Shown here: positions 27,301 through 42,300 of the stretch, piece after piece | How the letters are laid out: every line of letters starts with the position of its first letter | Numbering within the stretch: position 1 is the first letter of the stretch | Source: Owenia fusiformis | Taxonomy: Eukaryota; Annelida; Polychaeta; Sabellida; Oweniidae | NCBI GenBank assembly: GCA_903813345.2 | Contig: CAIIXF020000006.1 | Span: 26,047,936 to 26,111,935 of the forward strand | Reading direction: 5' to 3' | DNA: 64,000 bases | Notes under the pieces: model-generated | The model's input: the letters and a program-made list of their open reading frames with translations, nothing else | Told to the model about the DNA's origin: nothing | The model's database searches: none | Translations under genes and position numbers: made by a program

Positions 27301-30300
27301 ATTTAAATTCAGCTGTAAACTCCAACGTCACAAGAAGGTTCACACAGGTGAAAAACCATTCAAATGTGAAATCTGTTCCAAAAGGTATACTGAGAAGGCA
27401 TATTTGATTAATCATTCTAAAATTCATACTGGAGAGACCAGAAAACGTTTCAAATGTGACACATGTTCGAAGACTTTTACAGAAAAAGGCAACTTGCGGA
27501 GGCATATCAGAATCCATACTGGTGAAAAACGATTTATATGCAAAATTTGCTCGATGAGATTCAATGCAAAAGCAGACTTAATTTCACATGAAAACCTCCA
27601 CAAAGGAATAAGACCCTACAAGTGTAAGTTATGCCCCATGTCATATCCAAGGCGTTCTGCTCTTGTAAGACATGTTCATACTCATGATCCAGTAGCTCTA
27701 AAATGTGGCATTTGTCAAGAGGCCTTTACAACGAAATTTAGGATAATAGGACACATGAAGCGCATGCATGCTGGAAAATAACTACCAAAGTTAGAATAGG
27801 CTGGTGACTTCTATATATCCCTCACGAACTGCGTCTAGTGGGAAAACTAGTGGTAGAGCACTATCTAAGAGATTTCGCAACTCACTTATAGCGTGTTAAT
27901 ATTAAGAATTTTGAAAATAAAAAATAAAACACTGGCCTTGTATCGAAACCCATTTAAGCTTTTCTTGTGTATGTATGAGGGGGTCTAACACATAATTTCA
28001 ATCAATTTCTTATATTTGTAATAAATAAATTTCGCTGCTCTTTTCACTGAAATTATCTTTTATGATGTTCAATTGATTAAAAATTATTTTTGTGTTATTG
28101 AAATGCATGCAACATGAAATGAATGTATATTTCTACTTTGGTTCAGCCTTCGTAGTAGTTTGCAAGAATAACTTTTAGATTTGGTGCCAGATTAACTCTT
28201 GGCACAAGGTTCATGCATGTGAAAATTGTGGTCATATGACCCCAAAAAGTTTGCGAAAAAACAGTATTTCAGAGTTTGACACAAAGGGTTTGACACCCAG
28301 GGTTTGACAATTTCGTCTTAATTAATCCTGTTTTGTAGGGATATATCACAAGCTTTGTAGTTAAAATAACAAAAGAGTTGTTCTATATGCTAAGTTTAAG
28401 CTAATAAGAAATTTTGACAATGGTTTAAGTACAGGTTTAAAAGGCCATACAACTCTATTGACTTAGTAAAAGCTATAAGCTAATAAGAGATTTTGACAAT
28501 TGTTGAAGTACAGGTTTAAAAGACCATACAACTTTATTGACTTGGAGTTAAGTACATTATTACATAGTGTTCCATCAGTATAAGGTCAGATCAAGGTTTA
28601 AAAGTTCCACAACAGTACACAAGAAAGGTAGTAGAATTGCCAAGACTTTTGAATTGTCTGTAAAACATAAGCTGGAGAGGTCTTTCACTGACACACAGAA
28701 GGGGTTTTCTCGAAAATCCTTTTTGAACGACTCTATCTTAAGCCCAGTTGTGTTAAGGTTCAAGAATCGCTTAAGTTGTGTATCATCATATAAGAGCAGT
28801 TTTAGGCATGAACTATTTCTTCTAGAGCCAATCGAATGAAAGGATTATTCTTGAGATATGAGTGACAGACAATGATATATGAATTCAACTAATGTGAAAT
28901 TCTGTAGTTTAGTTGAAATGAAATGGCATCATCTTGAAGACTGCAAATTTCAGGTAAGCAAAGTAAAAAGCGATTAAATTTAAAGACCTGGAGTACAATG
29001 GACCAAAACATCAATATTGCTGTATAATGCTTTTCAAATGTTTATACCTTTATTATCTAAATCACATTTTATGAATATTTGTATACTTTTTAGGGTGAAA
29101 ATTTACTTATAAATATGTGTTTCGGACATAAATTAGATAATGAATTAAATTAGATAATTAGATTATACATCAAGAGTTCATGAGACAAGGCTCAGAGGTT
29201 TTGTCTAGACATTCCTTTCCCACCAAAATCTTCCAAATTCTCAGATTCTCAGTAAACATTCAAGCTTTGTGGGCAGAAAATCATCACTATTTCTTATTGA
29301 CATTTTATAAAATTAAACATTTATTTTTAGGCCAATTTTAGTTAATGGGATTTCCTAATATTTTATTGGATAAGACCTCTTATTCTTATCCCTATTTCTA
29401 TAGCTGGTATATTGTGGGGTGGGTAGGGTAGTGATATACCAGGGCTTGGTGAGAGATCCTAGGGGTTACAGGTCTTAAATTTTCACAATATTTTTTCTTT
29501 GCGAGTATTCTCAGTAAACACCTTTCAATAAGGGATAAACTATGAGTATTGGGTTAGGATAAATAATATTTATTCTCCTAAGACACAAACGAATGGTTAA
29601 TCCAACTTGACTCTTATGAAAGATAAATGGTCCATGATCCAATTTTAAGAAAAATTGATTTTTTGAATTGACTATGTATTGAGAAGTCCGTGGGTGTAAT
29701 TAGTTCAGCTTCAGTACACTGCATGTAACAGGCCAGGTACAGTATATTTGATTTCTTTTGTGTTTACTTTTCAAATATTCAATAGGGTAAACTTAGTTCA
29801 GCTTAACTACACGCCATGCGATGGTAAATCATATTTTGTGCCACACTGGTTTTGGACAGCTTGCCAAGTTTATATTCTTTAAAAACAATAGAAAAAGAAT
29901 GTACTCCTCTTTGTTACAGCTCTATAATCTTTAAAATAGACTACAGTTCATTCTATTGCGTTGAAACCTTAAGAGTAAATAACACCTAGTAAATCTCTCA
30001 GTTAATAACTATCTCAATGATTGAACTCCCCTAATGAAACACAACTCAGTAAAAAATCTCTTCTGTTAAACACCTTTCTTTAAGTTAACAATTCCACCAG
30101 TGAATACATCAATGAAAGCTCTGTGCAGTAAATAGTGGTATAACAACTAGTCGAAAAGTTCACAACAACTTGTATTTCACTGAAAGTCGACTTCAAATTG
30201 AATGTTGAAAATCGAATCCCCGGGAAAATTAATAATGGAAAAAAATTCAAAGTTACATGTTCAAACATTATTACTGAAAAGTAGGAGAAGTCGACTTCAA

Positions 30301-33300
30301 CTCAACTTTTGTGCCTCAATTAGTCAACTTTGATTTCAAGAGTTGGTTCTACCACTAGCAGTAAACATCTACTTCAGTGAACACCTTTTTGTGATTCCAA
30401 AGGTATTTACTGTAGACATACTTTACTGTACAAATGGTGCATATGCATATTCTTTCAGATTGTCTACTTGAACCATCCAGGTTAAAAGATCCATAAACTG
30501 TGGAATACATCTGCATTAGACACAGCAAATACCCTAGTTATGGAGCAACTTCCACTGAAGAAACAATGCACTGATGTAATTTCTCAAAATGGAGACCAAA
30601 CTGACAACATTTTAAAAATTAATGAGAACATTGATATCATTTCACAAAGCGATGATAAAAATAACAGTTTTCCTCAAAATGTTAAAAATGATCAAAATGA
30701 AAAAGATATTGACTGTATATCCGAAAATGATCAAAATGAAAAAGATATTGACTGTATATCTGAAAATGATCAAAATGAAAAAGACGAAGGGTGTGTTTCC
30801 AAAATGGATAAAGATAAAGACTATACGTTAAGAAATGGGGATAAATGGAGCTTTCCCCTAAATGATGAGGATGGTGATTGCGGGGATGGAGAAAATGATA
30901 AATATGATAATGACATTTCCAAAAGTAATAATCCAGGAATCTCTGAAAGTAAACAAATTGTTGTATCACTCTGCCCACTGGAGATACAAAACTGGAGGAG
31001 ATATCACAGGATATCCTCAACAGGGAACGACACTACCATTGCCACATTTTCGTGTCCTGTATTTAAGTGCAAGAACATGCATAATCCAAAGGAAAAATGC
31101 CTGAATTGTAAAACGCATTTTACAAAGAGATCTTCAATGTCATTTAATTCGAGGTTTCCAACATGCACTAAAAGATACAAGAACACTCAATCCAACACAA
31201 GATATAATATGTTGACCTACAGAGAGGAAAAAATGTTTCAATGTAAGCTTTGCTCAAGCAAATTTAAAACATTTAAATCATTAAAGAAGCATAAAAAATG
31301 GGTGAAACATGGTGAACTTAAATGTGAAATATGTTTTAAAGTGTTTGTCAAGAAGTTTGATTACACAGTACACATGCGTGTCCACACTGGGGACAAATGG
31401 GACGAGAGAGAAAAACCATTCAACTGTAATATTTGTTCAAAGGGATTCACTTCAAAGTCATACCTTCTTTGGCACTTGAAATCCCACACTGGACAACAAA
31501 CTGATGTTAAGTGTGACATCTGTATGAGAGAATTCAATTCAAATTCAAATCTTGTCAACCACATGCGGATCCACACAGGAGAAAGACCTTTTAAATGTAA
31601 AATATGTTCTGCTGGATTCACACAAACATCTAATCTTAAAAGGCATATAAATACCCACTCGAGGGAAAGGACATTCAAATGTGAAATATGCTTAAAGAAA
31701 TTTATTACAAGAGATAGTTTGAAAACTCACTTACTCATCCACAGGGAGGAAAGACCATTCAAATGTGACATGTGCAGCCAAGCATTTAAATTCAGCAGTA
31801 AACTCCAACGTCACAAGAAGGTTCACACAGGTGAAAAACCATTCAAATGTGAAATCTGTTCCAAAAGTTATACTGAGAAAGCACATTTGATTAATCATTC
31901 TAGAATTCACACTGGAGAGAAAGGAAAATGTTTTAAATGTGAAACCTGTTCTAAGACCTTTACTGAAAAAGGCAACTTGCAGAGGCATATCAGAATCCAT
32001 ACTGGTGAAAACCAATTTATATGTAAATTTTGCTCAATGAGATTAGCTGACAAAGTAAATTTGACTGCACATGAAAACCTCCACAAGGGAATAAGACCCT
32101 ACAAGTGTAAGTTATGCCCTATGTCATATCCAAATCATTCTGCTCTTGTAAGACACATTCGTACTCATAATCCAGTAGCTCTAAAATGTGACATTTGTCA
32201 AAAGAACTTTAAAACAAAGTTTAGGATAATAGGACACATGAAGCGAATGCATGGTGGGAAATAACCAACTAGGTTAAAAGGGTCAACTTATCCATACCCT
32301 TACTTGGGCATACCCAGGAAGGGGGGGGGGGGGCATCCCCATATCCTGATATTCTCGAACTGTGTTATTTAAAAGATAATATGAGTTTGGATGTCTCCTA
32401 TGTCATATAAGCTGAGATAGCCACCTGGAGGATAAACTGATATTACATACTAGCACCACTGACTAGCACCACACCTAGGTAATTGACATCTGAAAGAATG
32501 AAAGCTGAAAAGAATACTGACATTTACAGATTCCCATCTGTTTTGACTTTCAATGACATGTTATTTGGTCACTAAATCAACTAAAAAATAAATAAATAAA
32601 ATAGGATTTTCCAAGGAGGGGGGGAAGTGTAACCACATCTGAAAAATAAAAATCATGTCTTGCACTTTAGCTTCTCCACCTCTTTCCCAGAGCACATTGC
32701 TCTTTCCTCCGAGTCTCCTCTTCCTCAGCACCAAGAAAATCCATGGGAATAAGTAAAATAGACTAACAATGGGAGGGGTGGTTGTACCTAATGCCCCCCC
32801 CTTCCTGGGTATGCCAAAGTAAGGGTATGGATAAGTTGAGCAGTAGATTCAGCTCATTTTAATACTGCTGAGGTACTGAAAAGAAATATGCATATTTGAG
32901 CATATGTGGCACTCTCCCTCTATATATTAACACTTAGTATATACATGTAGAATATAAGATGGGGGGTGACTTACTCCCAGTGCTATGTACTGAACATGAG
33001 CTACATGTACATGTATGTATAATACTGCAATAAATACAATATAATAGAACAAACCTAGGTCAAAAGAATGATGCTATTTACTCTGAGTTAATACACTATT
33101 GGAAAGGTGAGACTATATGAGTGTGTATCAATGTGAGTGTGTATTGGAACCTGTCATCATTTATTTTGCAATGAGGAAAGCAGCTTTGAGACTCTATAAT
33201 TTGCAGTTTGTGAAGTTTCATCTGATCTGATTAATTTTTGGTATTAAGGTCAATAAAAATACATTAATGAAAAATTTCAATTGTTTTCTTTTTTCTCACA

Positions 33301-36300
33301 ATATTTTTATTTCAATTTAAAACCATTTTTCCAGAAGTTTTGTTTTCAAATAATTTTGAGGTTTCAATTCCTGTGCTGTTTCCTGGCCCAAAAATGGTCA
33401 AAAGTACTTGAAAAGGGCTTAAAATGTTGAAAAACTGCATGATTTTGAAAGAATATTTGGCCATGGGGTAGGGGTTCAGACTTCTTTGAAAGAGCTGGAG
33501 TTCCAAGGAGCTTTCCATAATGAGAAAACAAACAATATCAAAGTTCAGTCTCTCCACCTAATCAAATCGATAAAGACTAATGAATGCCTCTCCTTTGCTG
33601 TAGTGACACCCTGTATGTAATACTAGCCTCTGTATTTCTGGAAATCTGAATTAATTCTCTTGAAAGACACTGACCTCAAAAAAAGAAAATTTATTTATTT
33701 ATATTTATTTATTTTAGGGATTGCAGAGAACATTTAGCATGTAGAAGACTATAATAAACAAACATTGAAAGATGAGTTAAATCTATAAAAAAAGTTCAAA
33801 AGAGTTGTATAATGAAACATAACTGTAAGGGTTGACATTTTGTGCAAGGTGAGAGTAAAGAGACACATAAACAATAACAGATGTTTAAGGTACAGCTGGA
33901 AAATAACATTTTGGTAAAAATTATACTGGGGTTCGTTTTTCGTACGATCGTAACTTACGATTCCGAGAAAACCATTTGTCTCTGTTTTGATGAACAATGA
34001 CTTGCGACCAAATCGTAAGTTACGATGGTTTCAAAAACGGACCCCAGTATCTGGTAAGAGGTCAATGGAAACTCCAGGAAATTCTGATATTTCACACTTT
34101 CTATTTTTTCAAATTTTCTTTCAAAGTTTCCAGACAACACATGAGCTACCATTGACCTGTTTCCAGGTTAACTAAAAGTAGACAATGTAATGATACTTTC
34201 CTGAAAAAATGCAAGGAAATATACACGTGCCTTCATACTAAATTTTGTACCAGAAAATAACATGTGCAGGTATAGCAATTTTTTACCAAAATGTTACTTT
34301 CCAGCTGAACCTTAACCAGAGTTCTCTAGTTTTTTTCATCTTAGGTTACAAACCCAAGTGCATACAGGGTGGGCCAATAAAAACTGGAACATTTTTCTAT
34401 TAATTCTATTTCCTTTATTTTTGCAGTTCAATCCACAAAAATTCAGATACTGGTAAAATGATTATTTGTGAAAATGTTAAAGATAAAAATATGTATGTAC
34501 ATGTATGATTAATTGTTGTCCAGTTGATTGTTGTGAAGTTAGAGAATAGAATACTGATATTTACAAGATTCCCAACTGTTTTGACTTTCAATGACATATG
34601 TTATTTTAAGAATTTGATTCCAAAACTGAACTATAACTATCAGCACTCATTCTGATTTATCAGTGCCCCTCTTTACCTAACGCTTTTGAGAGAACTATTC
34701 CAAAAGGATAGTAAAGGCTGCAGATCCCACAATGATCAGCACTGGATTGCCTACAAATTATTTCTAACTCACTTACTTATCCTAAGATGTAAAAATATGG
34801 TTTCTGGGAAAAAAAATATGAAAATACACCCACATACATTACATTGTACCAGGAAATAACATGTACATGTATAGCAGGTATGGCAATTTTTTTTTGAAAA
34901 ACATACTATTAATTGAACATGTGTCCAATTAATAGCTTGTTTGATCCAGATAGGACTTTTATGTTATGTATGCAGAATGTTACAGATACATTTAACAAAT
35001 ATACATAAAACAACACGAGGGCTCCCTAAAAGGAGGCCATGAGTCACTTTTAAAATTCCAAAATTGTCATTTGTCACATTTAAGATTTACTTGTCATATT
35101 TTGCCAGATTTATTCCTTTATAGTCAGTCAAAGCATTTAATGCAACAAATGGTCTGTTATATTCCATTGTTTGATTACTGGTTAGAATAAGTCATATTTA
35201 CTTGCATCCCAGAGCCGTATGGAGAGGGTTTGTGCAAACCTCCCCCAAAATCTTGCCTAAAAATATTCGAACCCATCTTTCTGGCATTATGTGAAACACA
35301 CCCCAAGATTCTAGTTAATAGTTTGCTGCATTTCAGTAATTTATTGTTTTTTGATTATCTATGATATTTGATGTACTTATGTAAAGATGGAAATGTGCGA
35401 GATTTAAAACGTTGTCTTGAGCAAAAAAAGACTGAAAAAATGATCTATTTTGATATAGGCAATATTAAGTTTGCATGTATTTCAGGCCTGAAATACTGAT
35501 CTAATCCAGGGATCTAATAATACTATCAAAATGAATTCAAAAGTACAAATAAAGCATAATTTAATCACCGAGTTGAAACTGTCTGATCATGGTATAATCT
35601 CAAAGTAGTCTGATTTATGATATACTGTAAATCAGAGAATTTTGAACATGTGAAAGTTCAGTGATGCAATGCACGTGATGCAACAAAGTTCTGAACGCTA
35701 GAATACTCATCCTAAAATGTTCTTACTTTTTAATACTCTTATTAGACCACAAACCTACAGTAATTACATTATCTACTACTTTTTTCAAGGCCTGACTTCG
35801 TCGCTAACATGCTAAATATAAGAGTTAGCTGACGTTTGGGAGTCTGACTTACCTTCTAAAGGTTAGAACCCGAATCTTAATGAAACCATATCACCTTTGT
35901 TCCGTCAACCATGGAGCATTTGCCACAACATCCAAGAGGTAAATCATGGACCGAGAAAATGAATGATTTCCTTGTAAGTTCCGGAAGTTTCAATACGAAA
36001 AATTACCGAACATATATGAAAACCGAATATTTGTTCGTTGTTTTCACGATTTACAGGTTCGTATGTATGTTTTGGTCTAAATTATAAAGCATCACCAACA
36101 GGTCTTACTCTATTAATCGACTAATACAGCAGACGGCTCATATTTCTACGTAGCATTTCGTTCAGACAAATAGTGGGACTGTAGATCACGCAGTTTCGTT
36201 CGTTGCATACTTCACTTGAAATTGGTAATTTTAAATATTGGCTACTTCACTTAGCTTGGCGGATGTAGAACATTGCTTAATATTCTTTTAATTTTCACAC

Positions 36301-39300
36301 CAGACATGCTTTGTTGTCCAGTTGATTGTTGTGAAGTTAGAGAATAGAATACTGATATTTACAAGATTCCCAACTGTTTTGACTTTCAATGACATATGTT
36401 ATTTTAAGAATTTGATTCCAAAACTGAACTATAACTATCAGCACTCATTCTGATTTATCAGTGCCCCTCTTTACCTAACGCTTTTGAGAGAACTATTCCA
36501 AAAGGATAGTAAAGGCTGCAGATCCCACAATGATCAGCACTGGATTGCCTACAAATTATTTCTAACTCACTTACTTATCCTAAGATGTAAAAATATGGTT
36601 TCTGGGAAAAAAAATATGAAAATACACCCACATACATTACATTGTACCAGGAAATAACATGTACATGTATAGCAGGTATGGCAATTTTTTTTTGAAAAAC
36701 ATACTATTAATTGAACATGTGTCCAATTAATAGCTTGTTTGATCCAGATAGGACTTTTATGTTATGTATGCAGAATGTTACAGATACATTTAACAAATAT
36801 ACATAAAACAACACGAGGGCTCCCTAAAAGGAGGCCATGAGTCACTTTTAAAATTCCAAAATTGTCATTTGTCACATTTAAGATTTACTTGTCATATTTT
36901 GCCAGATTTATTCCTTTATAGTCAGTCAAAGCATTTAATGCAACAAATGGTCTGTTATATTCCATTGTTTGATTACTGGTTAGAATAAGTCATATTTACT
37001 TGCATCCCAGAGCCGTATGGAGAGGGTTTGTGCAAACCTCCCCCAAAATCTTGCCTAAAAATATTCGAACCCATCTTTCTGGCATTATGTGAAACACACC
37101 CCAAGATTCTAGTTAATAGTTTGCTGCATTTCAGTAATTTATTGTTTTTTGATTATCTATGATATTTGATGTACTTATGTAAAGATGGAAATGTGCGAGA
37201 TTTAAAACGTTGTCTTGAGCAAAAAAAGACTGAAAAAATGATCTATTTTGATATAGGCAATATTAAGTTTGCATGTATTTCAGGCCTGAAATACTGATCT
37301 AATCCAGGGATCTAATAATACTATCAAAATGAATTCAATAGTACAAATAAAGCATAATTTAATCACCGAGTTGAAACTGTCTGATCATGGTATAATCTCA
37401 AAGTAGTCTGATTTATGATATACTGTAAATCAGAGAATTTTGAACATGTGAAAGTTCAGTGATGCAATGCACGTGATGTAACAAAGTTCTGAATGCTAGA
37501 ATACTCATCCTAAAATGTTCTTACTTTTTAATACTCTTATTAGACCACAAACCTACAGTAATTACATTATCTACTACTTTTTTCAAGGCCTGACTTCGTC
37601 GCTAACATGCTAAATATAAGAGTTAGCTGACGTTTGGGAGTCTGACTTACCTTCTAAAGGTTAGAACCCGAATCTTAATGAAACCATATCACCTTTGTTC
37701 CGTCAACCATGGAGCATTTGCCACAACATCCAAGAGGTAAATCATATGGACCGAGAAAATGAATGATTTCCTTGTAAGTTCCGGAAGTTTCAATACGAAA
37801 AATTACCGAACATATATGAAAACCGAATATTTGTTCGTTGTTTTCACGATTTACAGGTTCGTATGTTCTTCAATGTTTTGGTCTAAATTATAAAGCATCA
37901 CCAACAGGTCTTACTCTATTAATCGACTAATACAGCAGACGGCTCATATTTCTACGTAGCATTTCGTTCAGACAAATAGTATGACTGTAGATCACGCAGT
38001 TTCGTTCGTTGCATACTTCACTTGAAATTGGTAATTTTAAATATTGGCTACTTCACTTAGCTTGGCGGATGTAGAACATTGCTTAATATTCTTTTAATTT
38101 TCACACCAGACATGCTTTGTTGTCCAGTTGATTGTTGTGAAGTTAGAGAATAGAATACTGATATTTACAAGATTCCCAACTGTTTTGACTTTCAATGACA
38201 TATGTTATTTTAAGAATTTGATTCCAAAACTGAACTATAACTATCAGCACTCATTCTGATTTATCAGTGCCCCTCTTTACCTAACGCTTTTGAGAGAACT
38301 ATTCCAAAAGGATAGTAAAGGCTGCAGATCCCACAATGATCAGCACTGGATTGCCTACAAATTATTTCTAACTCACTTATCCTAAGATGTAAAAATATGG
38401 TTTCTGGGAAAAAAAATATGAAAATACACCCACATACATTACATTGTACCAGGAAATAACATGTACATGTATAGCAGGTATGGCAATTTTTTTTTGAAAA
38501 ACATACTATTAATTGAACATGTGTCCAATTAATAGCTTGTTTAATCCAGATATGACTTTTATGTTATGTATGCAGAATGTTACAGATACATTTAACAAAT
38601 ATACATAAAACAACACGAGGGCTCCCTAAAAGGAGGCCATGAGTCACTTTTAACATTCCAAAATTGTCATTTGTCACATTTAAGATTTACTTGTCATATT
38701 TTGCCAGATTTATTCCTTTATAGTCAGTCAAAGCATTTAATGCAACAAATGGTCTGTTATATTCCATTGTTTGATTACTGGTTAGAATAAGTCATATTTA
38801 CTTGCATCCCAGAGCCGTATGGAGAGGGTTTGTGCAAACCTCCCCCAAAATCTTGCCTAAAAATATTCGAACCCATCTTTCTGGCATTATGTGAAACACA
38901 CCCCAAGATTCTAGTTAATAGTTTGCTGCATTTCAGTAATTTATTGTTTTTTGATTATCTATGATATTTGATGTACTTATGTAAAGATGGAAATGTGCGA
39001 GATTTAAAACGTTGTCTTGAGCAAAAAAAGACTGAAAAAATGATCTATTTTGATATAGGCAATATTAAGTTTGCATGTATTTCAGGCCTGAAATACTGAT
39101 CTAATCCAGGGATCTAATAATACTATCAAAATGAATTCAATAGTACAAATAAAGCATAATTTAATCACCGAGTTGAAACTGTCTGATCATGGTATAATCT
39201 CAAAGTAGTCTGATTTATGATATACTGTAAATCAGAGAATTTTGAACATGTGAAAGTTCAGTGATGCAATGCACGTGATGCAACAAAGTTCTGAACGCTA

Positions 39301-42300
39301 GAATACTCATCCTAAAATGTTCTTACTTTTTAATACTCTTATTAGACCACAAACCTACAGTAATTACATTATCTACTACTTTTTTCAAGGCCTGACTTCG
39401 TCGCTAACATGCTAAATATAAGAGTTAGCTGACGTTTGGGAGTCTGACTTACCTTCTAAAGGTTAGAACCCGAATCTTAATGAAACCATATCACCTTTGT
39501 TCCGTCAACCATGGAGCATTTGCCACAACATCCAAGAGGTAAATCATGGACCGAGAAAATGAATGATTTCCTTGTAAGTTCCGGAAGTTTCAATACGAAA
39601 AATTACCGAACATATATGAAAACCGAATATTTGTTCGTTGTTTTCACGATTTACAGGTTCGTATGTTCTTCAATGTTTTGGTCTAAATTATAAAGCATCA
39701 CCAACAGGTCTTACTCTATTAATCGACTAATACAGCAGACGGCTCATATTTCTACGTAGCATTTCGTTCAGACAAATAGTGGGACTGTAGATCACGCAGT
39801 TTCGTTCGTTGCATACTTCACTTGAAATTGGTAATTTTAAATATTGGCTACTTCACTTAGCTTGGCGGATGTAGAACATTGCTTAATATTCTTTTAATTT
39901 TCACACCAGACATGCTTGGTTGACACGTCAACAAAGTAAAGTTCAAGGGTCAATGCGTTATTTCGTGATAACTACAACGCCTTCCCGAAAGTCAACATTG
40001 ATGAAAAATGAAAAAGTCGGAAAAGCATTTACACTAATTTCTATCAAATGCTATGTTTATGCATCATCATCGACGCAACAAAGGTGATATGGTTTCATTA
40101 AGATTCGGGTTCTAACCTTTAGAAGGTAAGTCAGACTCCCAAACGTCAGCTAACTCTTATATTTAGCATGTTGGCGACGAAGTCAGGCCTTGAAAAAAGT
40201 AGTATGCCTGAATTAGATTTGGGAGGGGGGAGCTCTATGTCTTATAATTTCTGTAAGTTTGTGGTCTGTTATGGCCTTGAGCTATTTATTTTTCTGACCT
40301 ATGCAGAAAGTGGTTAAAACTTAAATGGATTTAAATAGGACTTTGTTGAAAGATGTTCTAGATTTTTGAAAAAAGGGTCAAAAAAAGTTATACCTTTAAA
40401 TGTTCCAAATGAGCGAAAATGGTCAAAAGTCGGAATATTTCACCCATGTTTTTGCTTTTACCATTGTTTGGCATTAAGGTAAAACTTAAAGAAAATTTGG
40501 ACTTTGGTAAAAAGGACGATTCTCGGTATGGAGAACGAAGTTCATCAATCTAAATGAGCATTATCCCTGCTTTGGACAAATTTGATTTTTTTTTACATAA
40601 TATAGATTTGAATGTCTTCTTTTGAATAGTCATAATTTAATTTGGGTAATATTTCTAGATTTTTCGCAAAAAGATATTAGTGCAGTACACTGATGAACTT
40701 CTTTCCCCAAATCAAGACTTGTATTTTATTGAATCGGTCTAATTGAGCGTTACCCCTGCTTCAGACCAATTTGTTATTTTTACATCTTGTAGATTCAAAT
40801 GTCCTCTTTTGAATATTCATAGTTTAATTTGGGTAATATAATTTTCATGAAAAAAATTATTAGCCCAGGAGACTGTTCTCCAAACCGAGAATCATCCTTT
40901 ATAAGACTTAATGGCCCCCTCATCCAATAAATAAATTGAACCCTAAATTAGAATTGCAGTCACAGAAGTTAATGCCTATCCTTTTAGCTTCTGTATTTCT
41001 GGTTAGTCTGAATTAATCCTCTTGCAAGATCCCTGACCTCAAAACTGTAGATTTACTTCTCAAATAAGAAGGAGGGAGGGGGAAGGGATGAGAGAACACT
41101 TAGCTTTATATAAAAAACGTTAATATAGACTATAATTTAATGAAAGGACAAATACAATCTATTAAAACAAATTCCAAAGCAAAATTCCTGTAACAGCTGT
41201 GTATGACTTGGATGAAGTATAATTGCAAGGGTGGAGGTTTGGTGTAAGATATACATAAATAGACTGCAAACAGATGCCACTGTATGTTTGTATGCTATAT
41301 TGCTCACCGAGGCTCACCAGTACAGTCAGTACACGCTTATTCTGTCTAGGAAGAACTGTTCTTGCTTTTGGTTGATCAGGTGTGATAACATTCTGAATGA
41401 GACCCTGCGCTGCAGCAATATTTAGGAGTAAGAGTAAGTGAAAGTTAGCATTTTGTTTGGATTCATAATTTTGTTTAGATTCATAATTTTGTTTAGATTC
41501 ATAATCTTCAACATGTAAAAAGAGTCTACCAGATGGTACATAATTATTGTGAGAATTCAGAGATGGATACAAATTTCAATGGAGATCCATATAGAGGTTC
41601 AAATGACGGAAGCTGACAAAAAGAAAATGGTGGATTCAAAATTTTGTGAAAATATTTCGAATAATACAATATAATTTCTGGAGTGTTTACTAATATAACT
41701 AGACTTTGGAAATTGAACGAAGTTCAATTTCAGACTCCAGATCTAGACTTTTTTTAAGCCCAGTCATCTAAAATAAGCCAAGTCATCCAGAATAAGCTGA
41801 GTCATCCAAAATAAGATGGATGTTTAAAATAGGAAGGTAGGATAGGATAGAATGGGAAGGAACGATAGGATAGAATGAGAAAGAAGGATAGGATAGAACA
41901 GAATAGGAAGAAAGGATATGATAGGAAAGGATAGGAAGGAAAGGATACAAAGGAAGGATAGATAGGAAGGATAGGATAGGATCAGATAGGAAGGATGGAT
42001 GAATTTTTCAATATTTTCTTCTCTACTCTTGACTTTCTATCAGGATACCATCAGATCGATTTCCCGAAATTTCAAAACGCCATAACTTCCGAACCGGAAG
42101 TCGGATCTAAATTTGATTTAAAGATTTGGATTCCTGACAAAGTTCTACCCCTTATTCATAAATCATACGTTAAATTTGGCGAATTTTTATTTTGACCTAC
42201 TTTTTGGACACGCCATAACTTTGGAACCGGAAGTCGGATCGAAATTTGGTTTGCAGATTCGGATTTCTGAGAAAATTCTATTCTTAATTCATAACTCAAA

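Noticed and set aside
28567-28839. 90-residue plus-strand frame between genes A and B
   Set aside because: No recognisable domain or repeat of it elsewhere, and shadowed by a frame on the other strand; not enough support.
34366-34400. Mariner terminal repeat (ACAGGGTGGGCCAATAAAAA)
   Set aside because: Resembles a mariner end but I found no partner end or transposase nearby.
39511-39693. Frame starting [11 protein letters not shown] in the third 1.8-kb unit
   Set aside because: Disrupted in unit 2 and shortened in unit 1 by small indels; more likely an untranslated or first-exon-like sequence than a protein.
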